A DNA stretch of 64,000 nt from Arachidicoccus ginsenosidivorans (GCF_007971385.1 NZ_CP042434.1:2294001-2358000); one strand, 5' to 3'; positions 1 to 9,253 are shown, numbered from the stretch's first letter. Notes: generated by a model from the sequence alone, not told the origin. A program made the numbers and translations.

Positions 1-2041
1 AGGAGCCGTCATAACGAAATGCATATTCAATTAAATACTTATTTTGGTAATCATAATTGAAACGGCCTACATAAGATAGGGTTGCCTGTTCATCCTCGCT
101 GCCGCCATTTGTTTGGGTTCCGGATGCAAAGTCCACAATATCTGTTGTATAGAAATCATATTCTCGTTGTAAGGAGGCCTGTTTTTTGCTATATCGGCGA
201 TACTCATTTACCAGTGTGGCACCTATGTGATGGCTGTTGGCAATAGTGGTATTGTAATCCAATTGCCCTTGTGCGACTAATCTGTCTGCATCGTCAAAGC
301 TATTGGCAATGCGAGGTTGATTATATAACTGGGAACTTAAATCGGCGGAATAGATCCGATAACTTTTCCAGACATTTTTATTGAAAGAGTTGTAACTGTC
401 ATAAGCCACGGTTCCTTTGACCTGTAAACCTGGAAGAAATGGCGCTTTATAAGTAAGGCTTACAGAGGATTGGAACGCCTTGTCTTTATTGTTGGTATAA
501 CCTGCATATTTATCCTGTGACATAATAACCGCATTTTGTTGCCCAAATATATTGGCCGGATATTGCAGGTTGTTGTTGATATAAGGAGACTCGTTGGGGT
601 GACTTACAATGGTTGCTTTATACATCCAGATAAAGCCATCTCCCCCTGGGTATTTGCGTACATTATACCTTCCTGATAACATTAAATCAGCAGTCAAGTT
701 ATTGGACAGCTGTGCTGTAATATTGCTTCTAAAGGTGTAACGTGTATAATCCATATCATTGCTTTTAAACAACCCCGCTTCATTGTAATGGCCAAGGCTA
801 AGAAAATACTTTACCTTATCGCTGCCTCCACGTATGGAAAAGTCGTGTTGCTGCTGCATCGCCCTTGATTTAAAAGTGGCATTATACCAATCAGTACTCT
901 CGTAACCGGGGCCGCCTGCCTGCCATTTAGCCAGCTCTTCTTGACTGATACTATGCGTTCCATCTCTGAGATAAATGGCCTGATCATACATTTGTAGATA
1001 CTGAGTTGCATTAGACATTTCGGTGCGATAAGTCGGCTTCTGAAAGCCGACAACCCCACTGTAATTAAAGATCGGTTTACCTGCTAACCCTTTTTTGGTC
1101 GTGACCATAATGACACCATTGGCGGCATTTAAGCCATAAATAGCTGCTGAAGCGTCTTTTAAAATAGAAATGCTTTCGATGTCGCTGGGATTCAATTGTT
1201 GAAATTCCACACTGCCGTCTCTTACAATCCCATCAATGACATATAAGGGCTCTCCAAAACCGCGAATATTTATGGAAGAGCTGAAGGCTCCTGGTTCACT
1301 ATTTTGCTGGCGAATTTGTAATCCTGGTATTTTCCCCGTCAGGCTTTGTGCCAGACTGGCGTTGGTGGTGGTGTTAATTTCTTTGGCCTGTAAGGTAGAA
1401 ATGGCACTGGTAACATTGTTTCTTTTTTGTGTGCCATATCCCACCACGATCAGGTCATCCAAAGCAGTTGGTTGCGGCCGGAGAGAGACCCGTAAAAAAC
1501 CCTCATCAGAAACCATGACTTCTTTATCTTTAAAACCGACAAAACCAAATTTTAATATATCTCCTTTGTCGGCAAGTATTTGAAACCGCCCATTATTATC
1601 AGTTAATACGCCCCTTTTCGTTCCTTTTACTTGGACTGTCGCGCCGATAATAGGCGCACCTGTGGTATCAATAACCAATCCACTGATCTGTTGTTGTTTG
1701 GTAATAACGGCAGAGATGCTGTCTTGGTGTTCAGGTGTGTTGACTTTTGGCTTAGTCTTGATATACACCACTTTTCCATGAATCTCGTAAACCAGATCAA
1801 GGCCTTTAAGACTTAGCTTTAAAGCGTCATGGATGTTTACATCGTGAAGTTTTAAACTTACTTTCGGGACATCTTTCATTGCATTTTTTTCCCATAAGAA
1901 TCCATAACCTGTTTGTTGACCGATGCTGTTCAATACTTTTTCTAATGGTATTTGGTGAACATCTATAGTCACTTTTTGGGAAAATCCGCTGGCATTTACC
2001 GCAAAAGTGGCAACAATGATCATTATAAAAGTTAAGCGCAT
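1..2041 (-). CDS. SusC/RagA-type TonB-dependent transporter with STN domain (C-terminus beyond window)
   Basis: Outer-membrane TonB-dependent receptor that would import a glycan or similar ligand with a SusD partner lying outside the window. Translating the minus strand from ATG 2041 gives a signal peptide ending near ASGFSQ, then an STN (secretin/TonB short N-terminal) domain (about residues 22-75), a carboxypeptidase-regulatory-like domain (SGLVIDTTGAPIIGATVQV), the TonB-box-like VVGYGTQKR, a plug with ILKDASAAIYGLNAANGVI, and the start of the barrel. About 680 codons are visible with no internal stop; the frame runs off the left edge. The STN domain and the upstream fecR and sigma genes on the same strand indicate surface signalling, in which ligand binding is relayed to FecR. 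In-frame codons continue upstream of ATG 2041 (TTG, ATT), so the start could be slightly earlier. The substrate is unknown. Confidence 0.93.
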   Translation of the reverse strand, partial: MRLTFIMIIVATFAVNASGFSQKVTIDVHQIPLEKVLNSIGQQTGYGFLWEKNAMKDVPKVSLKLHDVNIHDALKLSLKGLDLVYEIHGKVVYIKTKPKVNTPEHQDSISAVITKQQQISGLVIDTTGAPIIGATVQVKGTKRGVLTDNNGRFQILADKGDILKFGFVGFKDKEVMVSDEGFLRVSLRPQPTALDDLIVVGYGTQKRNNVTSAISTLQAKEINTTTNASLAQSLTGKIPGLQIRQQNSEPGAFSSSINIRGFGEPLYVIDGIVRDGSVEFQQLNPSDIESISILKDASAAIYGLNAANGVIMVTTKKGLAGKPIFNYSGVVGFQKPTYRTEMSNATQYLQMYDQAIYLRDGTHSISQEELAKWQAGGPGYESTDWYNATFKSRAMQQQHDFSIRGGSDKVKYFLSLGHYNEAGLFKSNDMDYTRYTFRSNITAQLSNNLTADLMLSGRYNVRKYPGGDGFIWMYKATIVSHPNESPYINNNLQYPANIFGQQNAVIMSQDKYAGYTNNKDKAFQSSVSLTYKAPFLPGLQVKGTVAYDSYNSFNKNVWKSYRIYSADLSSQLYNQPRIANSFDDADRLVAQGQLDYNTTIANSHHIGATLVNEYRRYSKKQASLQREYDFYTTDIVDFASGTQTNGGSEDEQATLSYVGRFNYDYQNKYLIEYAFRYDGS

Positions 2042-2190
2042 AATCAACCATGTTTTTGCCCAACCCCTACCCTTATTATAGGGGTGAGCAGGCAGTTAAT
2101 AATTAATTTTATCATACCTTCGTTAAGTTTTAAGATTAAATAAATTGGTCTTTGATTCGTAGAGGCAGATTATAGGACATCTTAAAGCTG

Positions 2191-2227
2191 ACCGGTTCTC
2201 AAGGACAAGTTGAGACCGGTTTTTTTT
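2191..2227 (+). terminator. Hairpin plus T-run between fecR and susC, plus-strand orientation
   Basis: Stem ACCGGT-CTCAA pairs with TTGAG-ACCGGT (one bulged T), followed by seven T on the plus strand. It has the form of an intrinsic terminator, but both neighbouring genes are on the minus strand, where the run reads as A before the hairpin. It may end antisense transcription, or form a structure in the fecR-susC mRNA. Confidence 0.45.
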
Positions 2228-2277
2228 AGATATCCGTTATGCCATTATGTTATTAGCATTGTCATGGGCGTATGTTT

Positions 2278-3435
2278 TTATTTAGAAGTAATAATAATTT
2301 TTCTTCCTGTGAGCTTAGCATGTATGCCACTGGCTTCCAGAGCAGAGAGCACATCGGACAGGTTGTTATTGCGCCCGATAACCCCCCCCAATAGCTTGGT
2401 AGGCACTTTGCCTTTATATTCAATATCTACATTGTACCACCTGGAAAGTTGGGTCATAAAATCTTGTACATTATTGTCTTGTAGTAATAAGAATCCTTTA
2501 GTCCAGGCAATCATATCCTGCGCATTGACTTTGCTTATAGTAATTGTTTCCGTATTTGCTTTTACAGCAGCTTGCTGTCCGGGGGCGATTATTTTGTGAT
2601 TTGTGCCCCTGCTAATCTGAATGGCACCCTGCAAGAGGGTTGTTCTGGTAACACCGTCATCGCCATAACCATTTACATTAAAATGGGTGCCTAATACCTT
2701 GATATGCATGCCATTCACGGAAACCGTAAATGGTTTGTGTGAATTGTGTGCCACTTCAAAGTAGGCCTCACCAGTAATACTGACAGATCTCTCTGATCCT
2801 ACAAATGAAGTAGGATATTTTATAGAAGAAGCCGCATTCAACCAAACTTTGGTCCCATCCGACAAAACCACCTGGTATTGACCTCCTCTGGGGGTTGCGA
2901 GTGTGTTATAATGGATTGATGTCCCGACTAAGGGATTATTATTGCTTGAGGCACTATAAGTCAGCAATCCACTGTCTTTCTTAGAAACCTCGCTGCCATT
3001 TTGATTGGCGATGGCTCCTACACTTAGTAAGTCGAGAGAAAGCTTTTTGCCATTAGAGAGGGTGAGGGTAGCATGGTTGCCACCTGGACCAATTTCGTGA
3101 ATTTTAATGGATTGAAGTGTTGTGGCTGTTTTATTTGAATCCGGTTTATATAGCCAAAAATAACCGCTCAGGCCTAGAACTAAAGTTAAGACTGCGGCCG
3201 CCAAAGAAACTTTTTGGATCATTCGTTTGCGTCGTTTTCTATGAATGGTCGTTTGAATGGTGGCTAATATTGCGGCTTCCTTTATTCTGGATTGTTCTGT
3301 TGTCATTGTGGCAAAGACATCAGTGTCAGGCAAGGTGCTATACCAATGGAGGTAGGTTGCCAATTGGTCATCTGTGGCTTGGTGGGTTAATATCTTATCT
3401 ACCAAAGTCACAATATTTTCTGCTAAGTTTTCCAT
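2278..3435 (-). CDS. FecR-family anti-sigma factor
   Basis: Inner-membrane regulator that holds the adjacent ECF sigma factor inactive until signalled by the STN-containing receptor. The 385 residues fit the Bacteroidota FecR family: a cytoplasmic N-terminal region (1-73), a basic stretch RKRRKR, one membrane helix at about 74-95, a periplasmic FecR domain (about 180-275; TPRGGQYQVVLSDGTKVWLN and SITGEAYFEVAHN), and a C-terminal DUF4974 domain (about 318-385; FMTQLSRWYNVDIEY). It lies between the sigma gene (289 bp upstream) and susC (236 bp downstream), the standard sigma-fecR-susC order. Family assignment is firm; the activating ligand is unknown. Confidence 0.95.
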   Translation of the reverse strand: MENLAENIVTLVDKILTHQATDDQLATYLHWYSTLPDTDVFATMTTEQSRIKEAAILATIQTTIHRKRRKRMIQKVSLAAAVLTLVLGLSGYFWLYKPDSNKTATTLQSIKIHEIGPGGNHATLTLSNGKKLSLDLLSVGAIANQNGSEVSKKDSGLLTYSASSNNNPLVGTSIHYNTLATPRGGQYQVVLSDGTKVWLNAASSIKYPTSFVGSERSVSITGEAYFEVAHNSHKPFTVSVNGMHIKVLGTHFNVNGYGDDGVTRTTLLQGAIQISRGTNHKIIAPGQQAAVKANTETITISKVNAQDMIAWTKGFLLLQDNNVQDFMTQLSRWYNVDIEYKGKVPTKLLGGVIGRNNNLSDVLSALEASGIHAKLTGRKIIITSK

Positions 3436-3724
3436 GTATTATTGTTAAAGCATCAATTCCTTAACAATAAAGGCACTTAAAAAGAAGACAGGACCCAAAG
3501 AAAGGCCAAAAAAAGGAAAAAAAATTTAAATTTATGTCAATGAGTATATGTTCTTAAGAAAGCCGCCTATATTTTGATGTATCACTCAATTCATTCTAAT
3601 TTCATAATTATAAAAAAAGCCACGGATGGCAATGCTGTTACAAGAGCTCTTTATAAGCGATTGCCAATCAGTTTAATACACAAAGGGCTAATATTAGCTA
3701 TTTCAAGGGTTTAAAAACTAAGAC

Positions 3725-4309
3725 CTAGGCCCTTGGCTGATTACATGAAAAAACAGCCCAGCAGGACAGATTCCCTAATGCGGATTTTAATTTTTTTAGA
3801 GAGATATGGATCTGGTTTTTTACCGTTTTTTCAGATAGGTGCATTCTCTGAGCAATTTCTTTATTACTTAATTGCCCATTGCGACTGAGATTGAATATTT
3901 GGGCAGCCCTGGGTGGCAGGCTTTCAATAAATTGATTAAGCATCAATTTTAGTTCTTTGAGTTCAACACTATTTTCTATAAAAGAACAGGATGCTCCTGA
4001 ATTTTTAAAATGTTCGATCGCTGCCTTATTTATTTTATTGTGACGGATGACATTCAACATTTTAAATTTTACCGCAGTCAATAGATATGCCTTTAGATTG
4101 TTTGGTTGGACTTTTTGTTTGTTTTCCCAAAGCCAGACAAAAACATCTTGCATTACATCCATACATGCTGCGTCATCCTGCAAGACTTTATAGGCCGCAT
4201 TGTAGCAATCCTTCCAATAGCGTAGGTAGATCTGTTCAAATGCAGTATTACTGCCTTCGTTGAGCATTTGCAGCAACGCTTGGTCGGTATAGGATTGAAG
4301 AGAAAACAT
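3725..4309 (-). CDS. RNA polymerase ECF sigma-70 factor
   Basis: Alternative sigma factor expected to transcribe the downstream susC operon when released by FecR. The 194-residue protein has sigma region 2 (about 22-90; AFEQIYLRYWKDCYNAAYKV and MQDVFVWLWENKQ) and region 4 with a helix-turn-helix (about 130-180; LPPRAAQIFNLSRNGQLSNK, EIAQRMHLSEKTVKNQI), with no region 1.1 or 3, as usual for ECF proteins of the Bacteroidota FecI-like group. It is the first gene of the minus-strand sigma-fecR-susC set. A TAGATTTG box on the minus strand (4340 to 4333) lies 24 bases upstream of the ATG. Confidence 0.95.
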   Translation of the reverse strand: MFSLQSYTDQALLQMLNEGSNTAFEQIYLRYWKDCYNAAYKVLQDDAACMDVMQDVFVWLWENKQKVQPNNLKAYLLTAVKFKMLNVIRHNKINKAAIEHFKNSGASCSFIENSVELKELKLMLNQFIESLPPRAAQIFNLSRNGQLSNKEIAQRMHLSEKTVKNQIHISLKKLKSALGNLSCWAVFSCNQPRA

Positions 4310-4332
4310 GAGATATGAATAATCACTTATGG

Positions 4333-4340
4333 CAAATCTA
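4333..4340 (-). promoter_or_regulatory. Candidate -7 box of the ECF sigma gene
   Basis: Minus-strand TAGATTTG fits the Bacteroidota primary-sigma -7 consensus TAnnTTTG and lies 24 bases before the sigma ATG at 4309. No clear TTTG -33 element was seen at the expected spacing. Confidence 0.35.
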
Positions 4341-4543
4341 TGTAAAAAAACGATGCCATTTGGAAACTTTTAACAGCATAGCCAAAATTTGGATGTGTAT
4401 TTTAAAAAACTCAATGAGCGACAAAGGCTTGTTGAGTGCAGCAGATGGGAGGTATAAACGCTCGTAAATCTTCTCTGGCTTTCGTTTAAGAACTGATGAG
4501 TATCTGTAAGAAACCAGAAAAGCAAAATGTATAATAAGATATA

Positions 4544-5032
4544 CTATGAATTAGCGTCCATAAATCTTTGCTTTAGTTCCGGCGTTGGTACCATGCAACT
4601 ATCTTTTTTGCCGTACCATTTGTATCTGTGTGAGGCGATATAATCATAAAGGCGGTCTCTGATGCCCCGGGGCAGAATATAAGATACCGTCAATAAATTC
4701 CAGGGAAAACCAAGGTGTTGCATTACTTTTAAAATGGCTGTTGAACGCAAGTAGATTTTGCGATGCTGAATAAAAATGATCGAAAACAGGTTGTTTTTTG
4801 ACGTTAATTCAGGTTGGACATTTTTATTTATGGTTTGTTGTAAAAGCTGTGGAAGTATATTTTGCGCATAATCTGACTGCAACGCAGCAAATTTAAAGAT
4901 AGCCTTTGGGTCATGACGGATGATAAACTGAACGGACCGGTCACAAAGGTTACAAACCCCATCAAATAAGAGTAACTTGTCAGGGAGGCCTTTGTTTTTT
5001 ATTTTTTTTATGTCCGTCTCGTTATTTTCCAT
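4544..5032 (-). CDS. Thiol-disulfide oxidoreductase DCC family protein (DUF393)
   Basis: Small predicted redox protein of the DCC family, named for its DxxCxxC motif, seen here as DGVCNLC (Cys27 and Cys30 from the start chosen). The remainder is typical: FIIRHDPKAIFKFAALQS, then the substrate-free C-terminal region ending KQRFMDANS. I chose ATG 5032; ATG 5041 and a longer form from 5080 are also open. All three starts lie inside or close to the 3' end of the upstream DoxX-like gene (stop at 5022), so the pair is probably translationally coupled. The physiological partner of the family is not established. The neighbour is itself a redox-type membrane protein, which suggests a joint redox role (inference). 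Confidence 0.85.
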   Translation of the reverse strand: MENNETDIKKIKNKGLPDKLLLFDGVCNLCDRSVQFIIRHDPKAIFKFAALQSDYAQNILPQLLQQTINKNVQPELTSKNNLFSIIFIQHRKIYLRSTAILKVMQHLGFPWNLLTVSYILPRGIRDRLYDYIASHRYKWYGKKDSCMVPTPELKQRFMDANS

Positions 5033-6173
5033 TTGCTGCATGCGTAATGGTTTGCATAAAAGACTTGACCCCCGCCTCACTTTTCTTTTCTACGACCAGG
5101 TCTCCCTGCATATAAAAATAAGTTGGATCGGCTCTAGCTGCCGTTTTTTCAACAACGGCGTCTAGTTGGAAGAGCTGATCAGCGTTTGGAACCAAATTTT
5201 TTGCCTCCCCAGCCATTGGGCTGGCGATTCTTACCGGAAGACCGACACCGTGCGCTGTTTTAATGACGTTTTTCAATGCTTCCTGATGATCCTTAAAGTC
5301 TTCAAAATTCTTAAATAACACAAGAACATACGGTGCATTGCTGTTTAAGATTTCCTGGGTAGAGTCAATCCCGTCTAGTGTCTTTAAGGAAAAATCAGTG
5401 ATTTTAGGGATGGCATTGCCTCTGCGGATCAGTTTATCATACCGATCAACATATTCATAGGTTGAATCAAAGTTTTCTGGAAAATGAGCCGCATCAAATT
5501 CCAAGACCTTACCATCATGCTTGTATCGGAAGGTAATGGCAAAACTATCTGCTACTGCTCCAGGAGGTACTTGCATTTGCTCCAATAAATGATTGCCCTT
5601 TTTATAAGGCAGGCAATCTACAAAAGGCAGATGTTTTAAAACATATCCCTGGATGCCCAATGCTATAATCAATGCGCCCGCCAAAACGGATATGCAGATC
5701 TTTATAGAAAGGCCAGGCCTGATCTTGTTTCGATAGATAAATATATAAAGCACGAGTAAGAGCAGCACCACATCTTTCATAAAGGATTGTACGGGCGTCA
5801 GGGGTAAACAATCCCCAAAACAGCCGCAGCTCTGAAATTTGCCACTCAGTGCTGCGTAACCTGTCAGAAATCCAAAAAATATAGTGAGTAACAAAATAAG
5901 CCAACTAAATAACCGCATTCGATACCCCACTAACATAGCGACGCCCAGTAAGATCTCAAAGGCATTCATGGCAATGGAAAGGCTAAAGGTTGACCAGTTC
6001 AGTGCACTCCAGCCCCAGGCATCAAAAAACTCCTGCATTTTATAGCTGAGTCCAAGCGGGTCGTTTGCTTTTACCAACCCAGAAAAAATGAATAGTAAAC
6101 CAACGAGCACGCGTACAACTGCCACGGCTGAAGGCGCTTTAGAGGCGGACTGTTTTTTTATGGAGTTATTCAT
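5022..6173 (-). CDS. DoxX/MauE-like membrane protein with C-terminal thioredoxin-like region (BT_3928-type)
   Basis: Inner-membrane protein of 383 residues. The N-terminal half (about 15-175) is a four-helix DoxX/MauE-like bundle (VRVLVGLLFIFSGLVKANDP; FEILLGVAMLVGYRMRLFSW; LILLLTIFFGFLTGYAAL; VVLLLLVLYIFIY), with a CGCFGDCLP cysteine cluster between helices 3 and 4, and a further helix at about 155-172. The C-terminal half (about 240-380) resembles a thioredoxin fold (KITDFSLKTLDG, YVLVLFKNFEDF) but lacks a CxxC. In Bacteroidota this family recurs next to DUF1599 and folate genes, as here (DUF1599 upstream, folP divergent). The cysteine cluster and the DCC protein overlapping its 3' end suggest a role in thiol chemistry; no precise reaction is known to me. 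Confidence 0.8.
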   Translation of the reverse strand: MNNSIKKQSASKAPSAVAVVRVLVGLLFIFSGLVKANDPLGLSYKMQEFFDAWGWSALNWSTFSLSIAMNAFEILLGVAMLVGYRMRLFSWLILLLTIFFGFLTGYAALSGKFQSCGCFGDCLPLTPVQSFMKDVVLLLLVLYIFIYRNKIRPGLSIKICISVLAGALIIALGIQGYVLKHLPFVDCLPYKKGNHLLEQMQVPPGAVADSFAITFRYKHDGKVLEFDAAHFPENFDSTYEYVDRYDKLIRRGNAIPKITDFSLKTLDGIDSTQEILNSNAPYVLVLFKNFEDFKDHQEALKNVIKTAHGVGLPVRIASPMAGEAKNLVPNADQLFQLDAVVEKTAARADPTYFYMQGDLVVEKKSEAGVKSFMQTITHAANGK

Positions 6174-6248
6174 TGCCTTATTATCTAACAGGTTATTTGT
6201 TTAAGATGCCTAATACCCTCATCCGTTTCCAACGGTTTTGTGATGGGA

Positions 6249-6797
6249 TTATTTGTTTTTGGACTCCTCTATTTTAATCAATGCAAAGGCGGCATAATTC
6301 AAAATATCCGTATAGTTGGCATCCAGTCCCTCACTGATCAGGGTTTTGCCGTCATTTTCCAGGATTTGTTTCATGCGAAGTAGTTTTACCAAAATCAGGT
6401 CCACCAAGCTTTGTTGACTCATTTCGCGCCAGGCTTCGCCATAATCATGATTTTTGGAGATCATAACGGATTTTACGTCGGCGACACTGCTGTCATACAA
6501 CTCGGAGGCCTCCTCTACAGAAAGTTCATCCACGGTCGCCTGCTCTTTTTGCAGCTGGATCAAGCCGATAACGGCATAATTGAGTATCCCGATAAATTCA
6601 GAAGGGATATCATCTGCAACTTTTTGCACTTTGATCTCCTGGAGATTACGGATCCTTAATGCCTTGATATAGATCTGATCTATGACAGAAATGGTTCTGA
6701 GCACCCGCCAGGAAGTCCCATAGTCTTTGGTCTTCTTTATGAAGATTTCTTTACTTACTTTTATAGCCTGATCATATTGTTGCAAAGTAGCGGACAT
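6249..6797 (-). CDS. DUF1599 family protein with internal duplication
   Basis: Protein of 182 residues made of two similar halves. Each carries a KDYG(T/E)(S/A)WR motif (KKTKDYGTSWRVLRTISVID and SKNHDYGEAWREMSQQSLVD), then a helix with a basic KxLR core, then (D/G)ILNYA near its end. This matches the DUF1599 family, whose function I do not know with confidence. ATG 6797 (MSATLQQYDQAIK) is preferred over ATG 6818 because relatives begin close to the LQQY motif. With the longer start only 15 bases would separate it from the divergent folP gene. It is probably co-transcribed with the DoxX-like gene 75 bp downstream. Confidence 0.85.
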   Translation of the reverse strand: MSATLQQYDQAIKVSKEIFIKKTKDYGTSWRVLRTISVIDQIYIKALRIRNLQEIKVQKVADDIPSEFIGILNYAVIGLIQLQKEQATVDELSVEEASELYDSSVADVKSVMISKNHDYGEAWREMSQQSLVDLILVKLLRMKQILENDGKTLISEGLDANYTDILNYAAFALIKIEESKNK

Positions 6798-6833
6798 AGT
6801 GCTCGTGTTGATTCTCACAAAAATAGAATAAAT

Positions 6834-7670
6834 ATGTTTACCCTGAACTGTAAAGGGCGGCTTTTAACGCTTACAAAACCCATCGTAATGGGGATTATTA
6901 ATGTAAATGATGATTCATTTTATGGAGGAAGCCGGCAAATAGACCCCGCAAGTGTAGTGGGCGCGGCAGAGGCCATGCTGACAGAAGGGGCCAGTTGCAT
7001 TGATATCGGTGGCCAGAGCACCCATCCAAAAAGCCCAAGAATTAGTGCAAATGAGGAGGCCGCTCGGGTGATTCCTGCCATAAAGGCGTTACTTAAGCGG
7101 TTCCCGGAGGCGGTTATTTCCATTGATACTTATTACAGTGAGGTGGCAGCTGCAGCGGTTGAGGCGGGGGCGCTCCTGGTAAATGATATCAGCGCAGGTG
7201 GGTTGGATTCCAATATGTTTTCCACCGTCAGTGCTTTAGAAGTCCCCTATATCGCCATGCATATGCGTGGCAATCCTAATACAATGGCCTCTTTAACAGA
7301 TTATCAGGATGTCGTTACCAGTGTATTCGACTATTTTGTGGAGAAAATAGGGGCCATTAAAGAAGCGGGGATTAAAGACCTGATTATCGATCCGGGCTTT
7401 GGATTTGCAAAAACCGAGGCGCAGAATTATCAGTTACTGGCCCGTTTAAGTGAGTTTAAGTTGTTTGACTTGCCCATTTTAGTGGGCGTGTCGCGTAAAT
7501 CCATGATCTATAAATTTCTGGGGATTTCTGCTGAGGAGGCGCTTAATGGCACAACGGTGTTGAATACCTGGGCACTAAGTCATGGTGCCGATATCTTAAG
7601 AGTTCATGATGTAAAGGCTGCTATGGAAGCCATCCGTTTAATGGATTTGCTGGACCAGCGCAGCCTTTGA
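6834..7670 (+). CDS. folP: Dihydropteroate synthase
   Basis: Condenses 6-hydroxymethyl-7,8-dihydropterin diphosphate with p-aminobenzoate to dihydropteroate in folate synthesis; the sulfonamide target. The 278-residue TIM barrel shows the expected pterin and pABA motifs in order: VMGIINVNDDSFYGGS, SCIDIGGQSTHP, ISIDTYYSEVA, LVNDISAGG, LIIDPGFGFAKT, VGVSRKSMIYKFLG, and a C-terminal RVHDV. NVNDDSF and GGQST differ from the commonest NVTPDSF and GGEST but occur in Bacteroidota. ATG 6834 was chosen: MFTLNCKG sits at the usual distance from the first motif, while the longer frame from 6777 would overlap the divergent DUF1599 gene. Confidence 0.95.
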   Translation: MFTLNCKGRLLTLTKPIVMGIINVNDDSFYGGSRQIDPASVVGAAEAMLTEGASCIDIGGQSTHPKSPRISANEEAARVIPAIKALLKRFPEAVISIDTYYSEVAAAAVEAGALLVNDISAGGLDSNMFSTVSALEVPYIAMHMRGNPNTMASLTDYQDVVTSVFDYFVEKIGAIKEAGIKDLIIDPGFGFAKTEAQNYQLLARLSEFKLFDLPILVGVSRKSMIYKFLGISAEEALNGTTVLNTWALSHGADILRVHDVKAAMEAIRLMDLLDQRSL

Positions 7671-7733
7671 TTATAAGCCACCGGTTATGATGTAAGTAGA
7701 ACCAATGTGGCGACTCTAGATAGGATAAATCAA

Positions 7734-8690
7734 TTAAAGGAGCGCCAGTTTATAAGTTGTACTAAAGGTCCTGCTTTCTCCGGAACCCAAAATAATTAAA
7801 CCGGTTTTATTGTTGAATGAATCGGGTACAGAAGAAAGGTTTTCAACCGCAATACTGCTTCTGGACGGAGGCGTATAAATTTGCAGATACGGATAAGTGC
7901 TGTCCGGATAGATGCCCAGTAGTACCCCAACCGCATCGTCTTTGATTTCAAAGGCGGGAAGTGTGCCGTCATAGCTAGGCTGATTTAAAGTAAAACAGTT
8001 ATCTAGTTCAGTCTCGCCGAATATTTTGAACTGATTAAAGGCAGTATAAAGACTGGTTTTTCCATTGGGGAGTAACGCTTCATCAAACTCAACCAGCTCC
8101 TTGGAATCAAAGCGGACGGCGGCAGTATTGACCTTGTCCCCCAATTTAAAATAAGGGTGCCAGCCGTCATTTAGCGGCATATTACCGCTGCCGGCGTTAT
8201 TGACGTGGGTGGTTACCTGTAGGTCATGATTTATGCCCAGTTTATAAATCACTTCGATGTCAAAAGCAAATGGGAATCCCTGGGAATTATCTCTATATTC
8301 ATTCGTGAGTGATAAGGTGGCCTTGTTTTCATCCACATGGGTGGCAGATACTTTAAAAGGAGCATCAAACAACAGGCCGTGAATCGCACTGTCTCCCATA
8401 TAATGCTTATCAATTTTATAGTTTTTTCCCTCAAAGCTATATTCCCCTTTATGGAGTCTACAGACAAATGGGCTAAGCTTGGCACTATGAAAACCATTGG
8501 TGATGTTTTCCCTGGCATCCGCCTGGTCTTTAAAACCGTCAATCACATTTACCTTCTGGCCATTTTTGGACTGTATGGTAAATTGGTTCAAGATGGCACC
8601 AAATGGAAAGATCTCTGCGTAGGTGCCAGTGGTGTTGTCTTTAAGGATATAGCTGGCATGGTCCTGACCGGGCGTAATTTCAAATCTCAT
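7734..8690 (-). CDS. Aldose 1-epimerase family protein
   Basis: Predicted mutarotase interconverting alpha and beta anomers of a sugar, with a galactose-mutarotase beta-sandwich fold. The 318 residues cover the whole domain. SPFVCRLHKGEYSFEGKNY and AIHGLLFDAPF are the family's substrate-site strands, with the conserved His in AIHG; NDGWHPYFKLGD carries the second conserved His; LQIYTPPSRSSIAVENLSS is the typical C-terminal motif. No signal peptide is seen, so it is cytoplasmic. It stands between folP (convergent) and the HIT gene on the same strand and may be transcribed with the latter. The preferred sugar cannot be read from the sequence. Confidence 0.88.
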   Translation of the reverse strand: MRFEITPGQDHASYILKDNTTGTYAEIFPFGAILNQFTIQSKNGQKVNVIDGFKDQADARENITNGFHSAKLSPFVCRLHKGEYSFEGKNYKIDKHYMGDSAIHGLLFDAPFKVSATHVDENKATLSLTNEYRDNSQGFPFAFDIEVIYKLGINHDLQVTTHVNNAGSGNMPLNDGWHPYFKLGDKVNTAAVRFDSKELVEFDEALLPNGKTSLYTAFNQFKIFGETELDNCFTLNQPSYDGTLPAFEIKDDAVGVLLGIYPDSTYPYLQIYTPPSRSSIAVENLSSVPDSFNNKTGLIILGSGESRTFSTTYKLALL

Positions 8691-8724
8691 GAAAGGTTAT
8701 TTTATATGTAATATAGTAAATTGA

Positions 8725-9120
8725 TTAAGCTTGTAAGGCATTTAAGATGGTTTGCTGGATTTCCTGCATTTCCGTTTCTGCCAGTTGGAGTTTGCCACGG
8801 GTAAAATTGGTATCATCCATTTCATTTATAGGCAATAAGTGCAGGTGTGCATGGGGGACTTCCAGTCCCACCACGGACAGGCCGCAGCGTTTACAATTCA
8901 TGGTTTTTTCCAGGGCTTTGGCGATGGGTTTTGCAAAAACCAGCATCCGGCTAAGATAGGTGTCATCAAGGTCAAATACCTTATCTACCTCTACCTTGGG
9001 GATCACAAGTACATGGCCCTTTACCAGGGGCGCGATATCCAAAAATGCATAAAAGTATTGATCTTCTGCGATCTTATAGGAAGGGATTTCGCCTGCAATG
9101 ATCTTTGAAAATATGGTCAT
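8725..9120 (-). CDS. HIT family protein (histidine-triad nucleotide hydrolase)
   Basis: Cytoplasmic nucleotide-binding hydrolase or transferase of the histidine-triad superfamily (HINT/FHIT type), acting on nucleoside phosphoramidates or dinucleoside polyphosphates. The 131 residues match the family length. The N-terminal IFSKIIAGEIPSYKI is the usual HIT opening, and the catalytic triad is in PHAHLHLLP (His90, His92, His94). A GHVLVIPK strand is also typical. It lies 34 bp upstream of the aldose epimerase on the same strand. The exact substrate is not predictable. Confidence 0.93.
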   Translation of the reverse strand: MTIFSKIIAGEIPSYKIAEDQYFYAFLDIAPLVKGHVLVIPKVEVDKVFDLDDTYLSRMLVFAKPIAKALEKTMNCKRCGLSVVGLEVPHAHLHLLPINEMDDTNFTRGKLQLAETEMQEIQQTILNALQA

Positions 9121-9253
9121 AGTTTCCTTTTTGTTGAAAAATAATCTTTTAATAATTCAGTACCCAGAAGGAAAGATACTTAAAATAAAAGTTTCTGCGC
9201 TAATTGTCCTGTTAATGCCCGTAATGGCCGGCTGCTTTTTAGCATAAAGTTGC

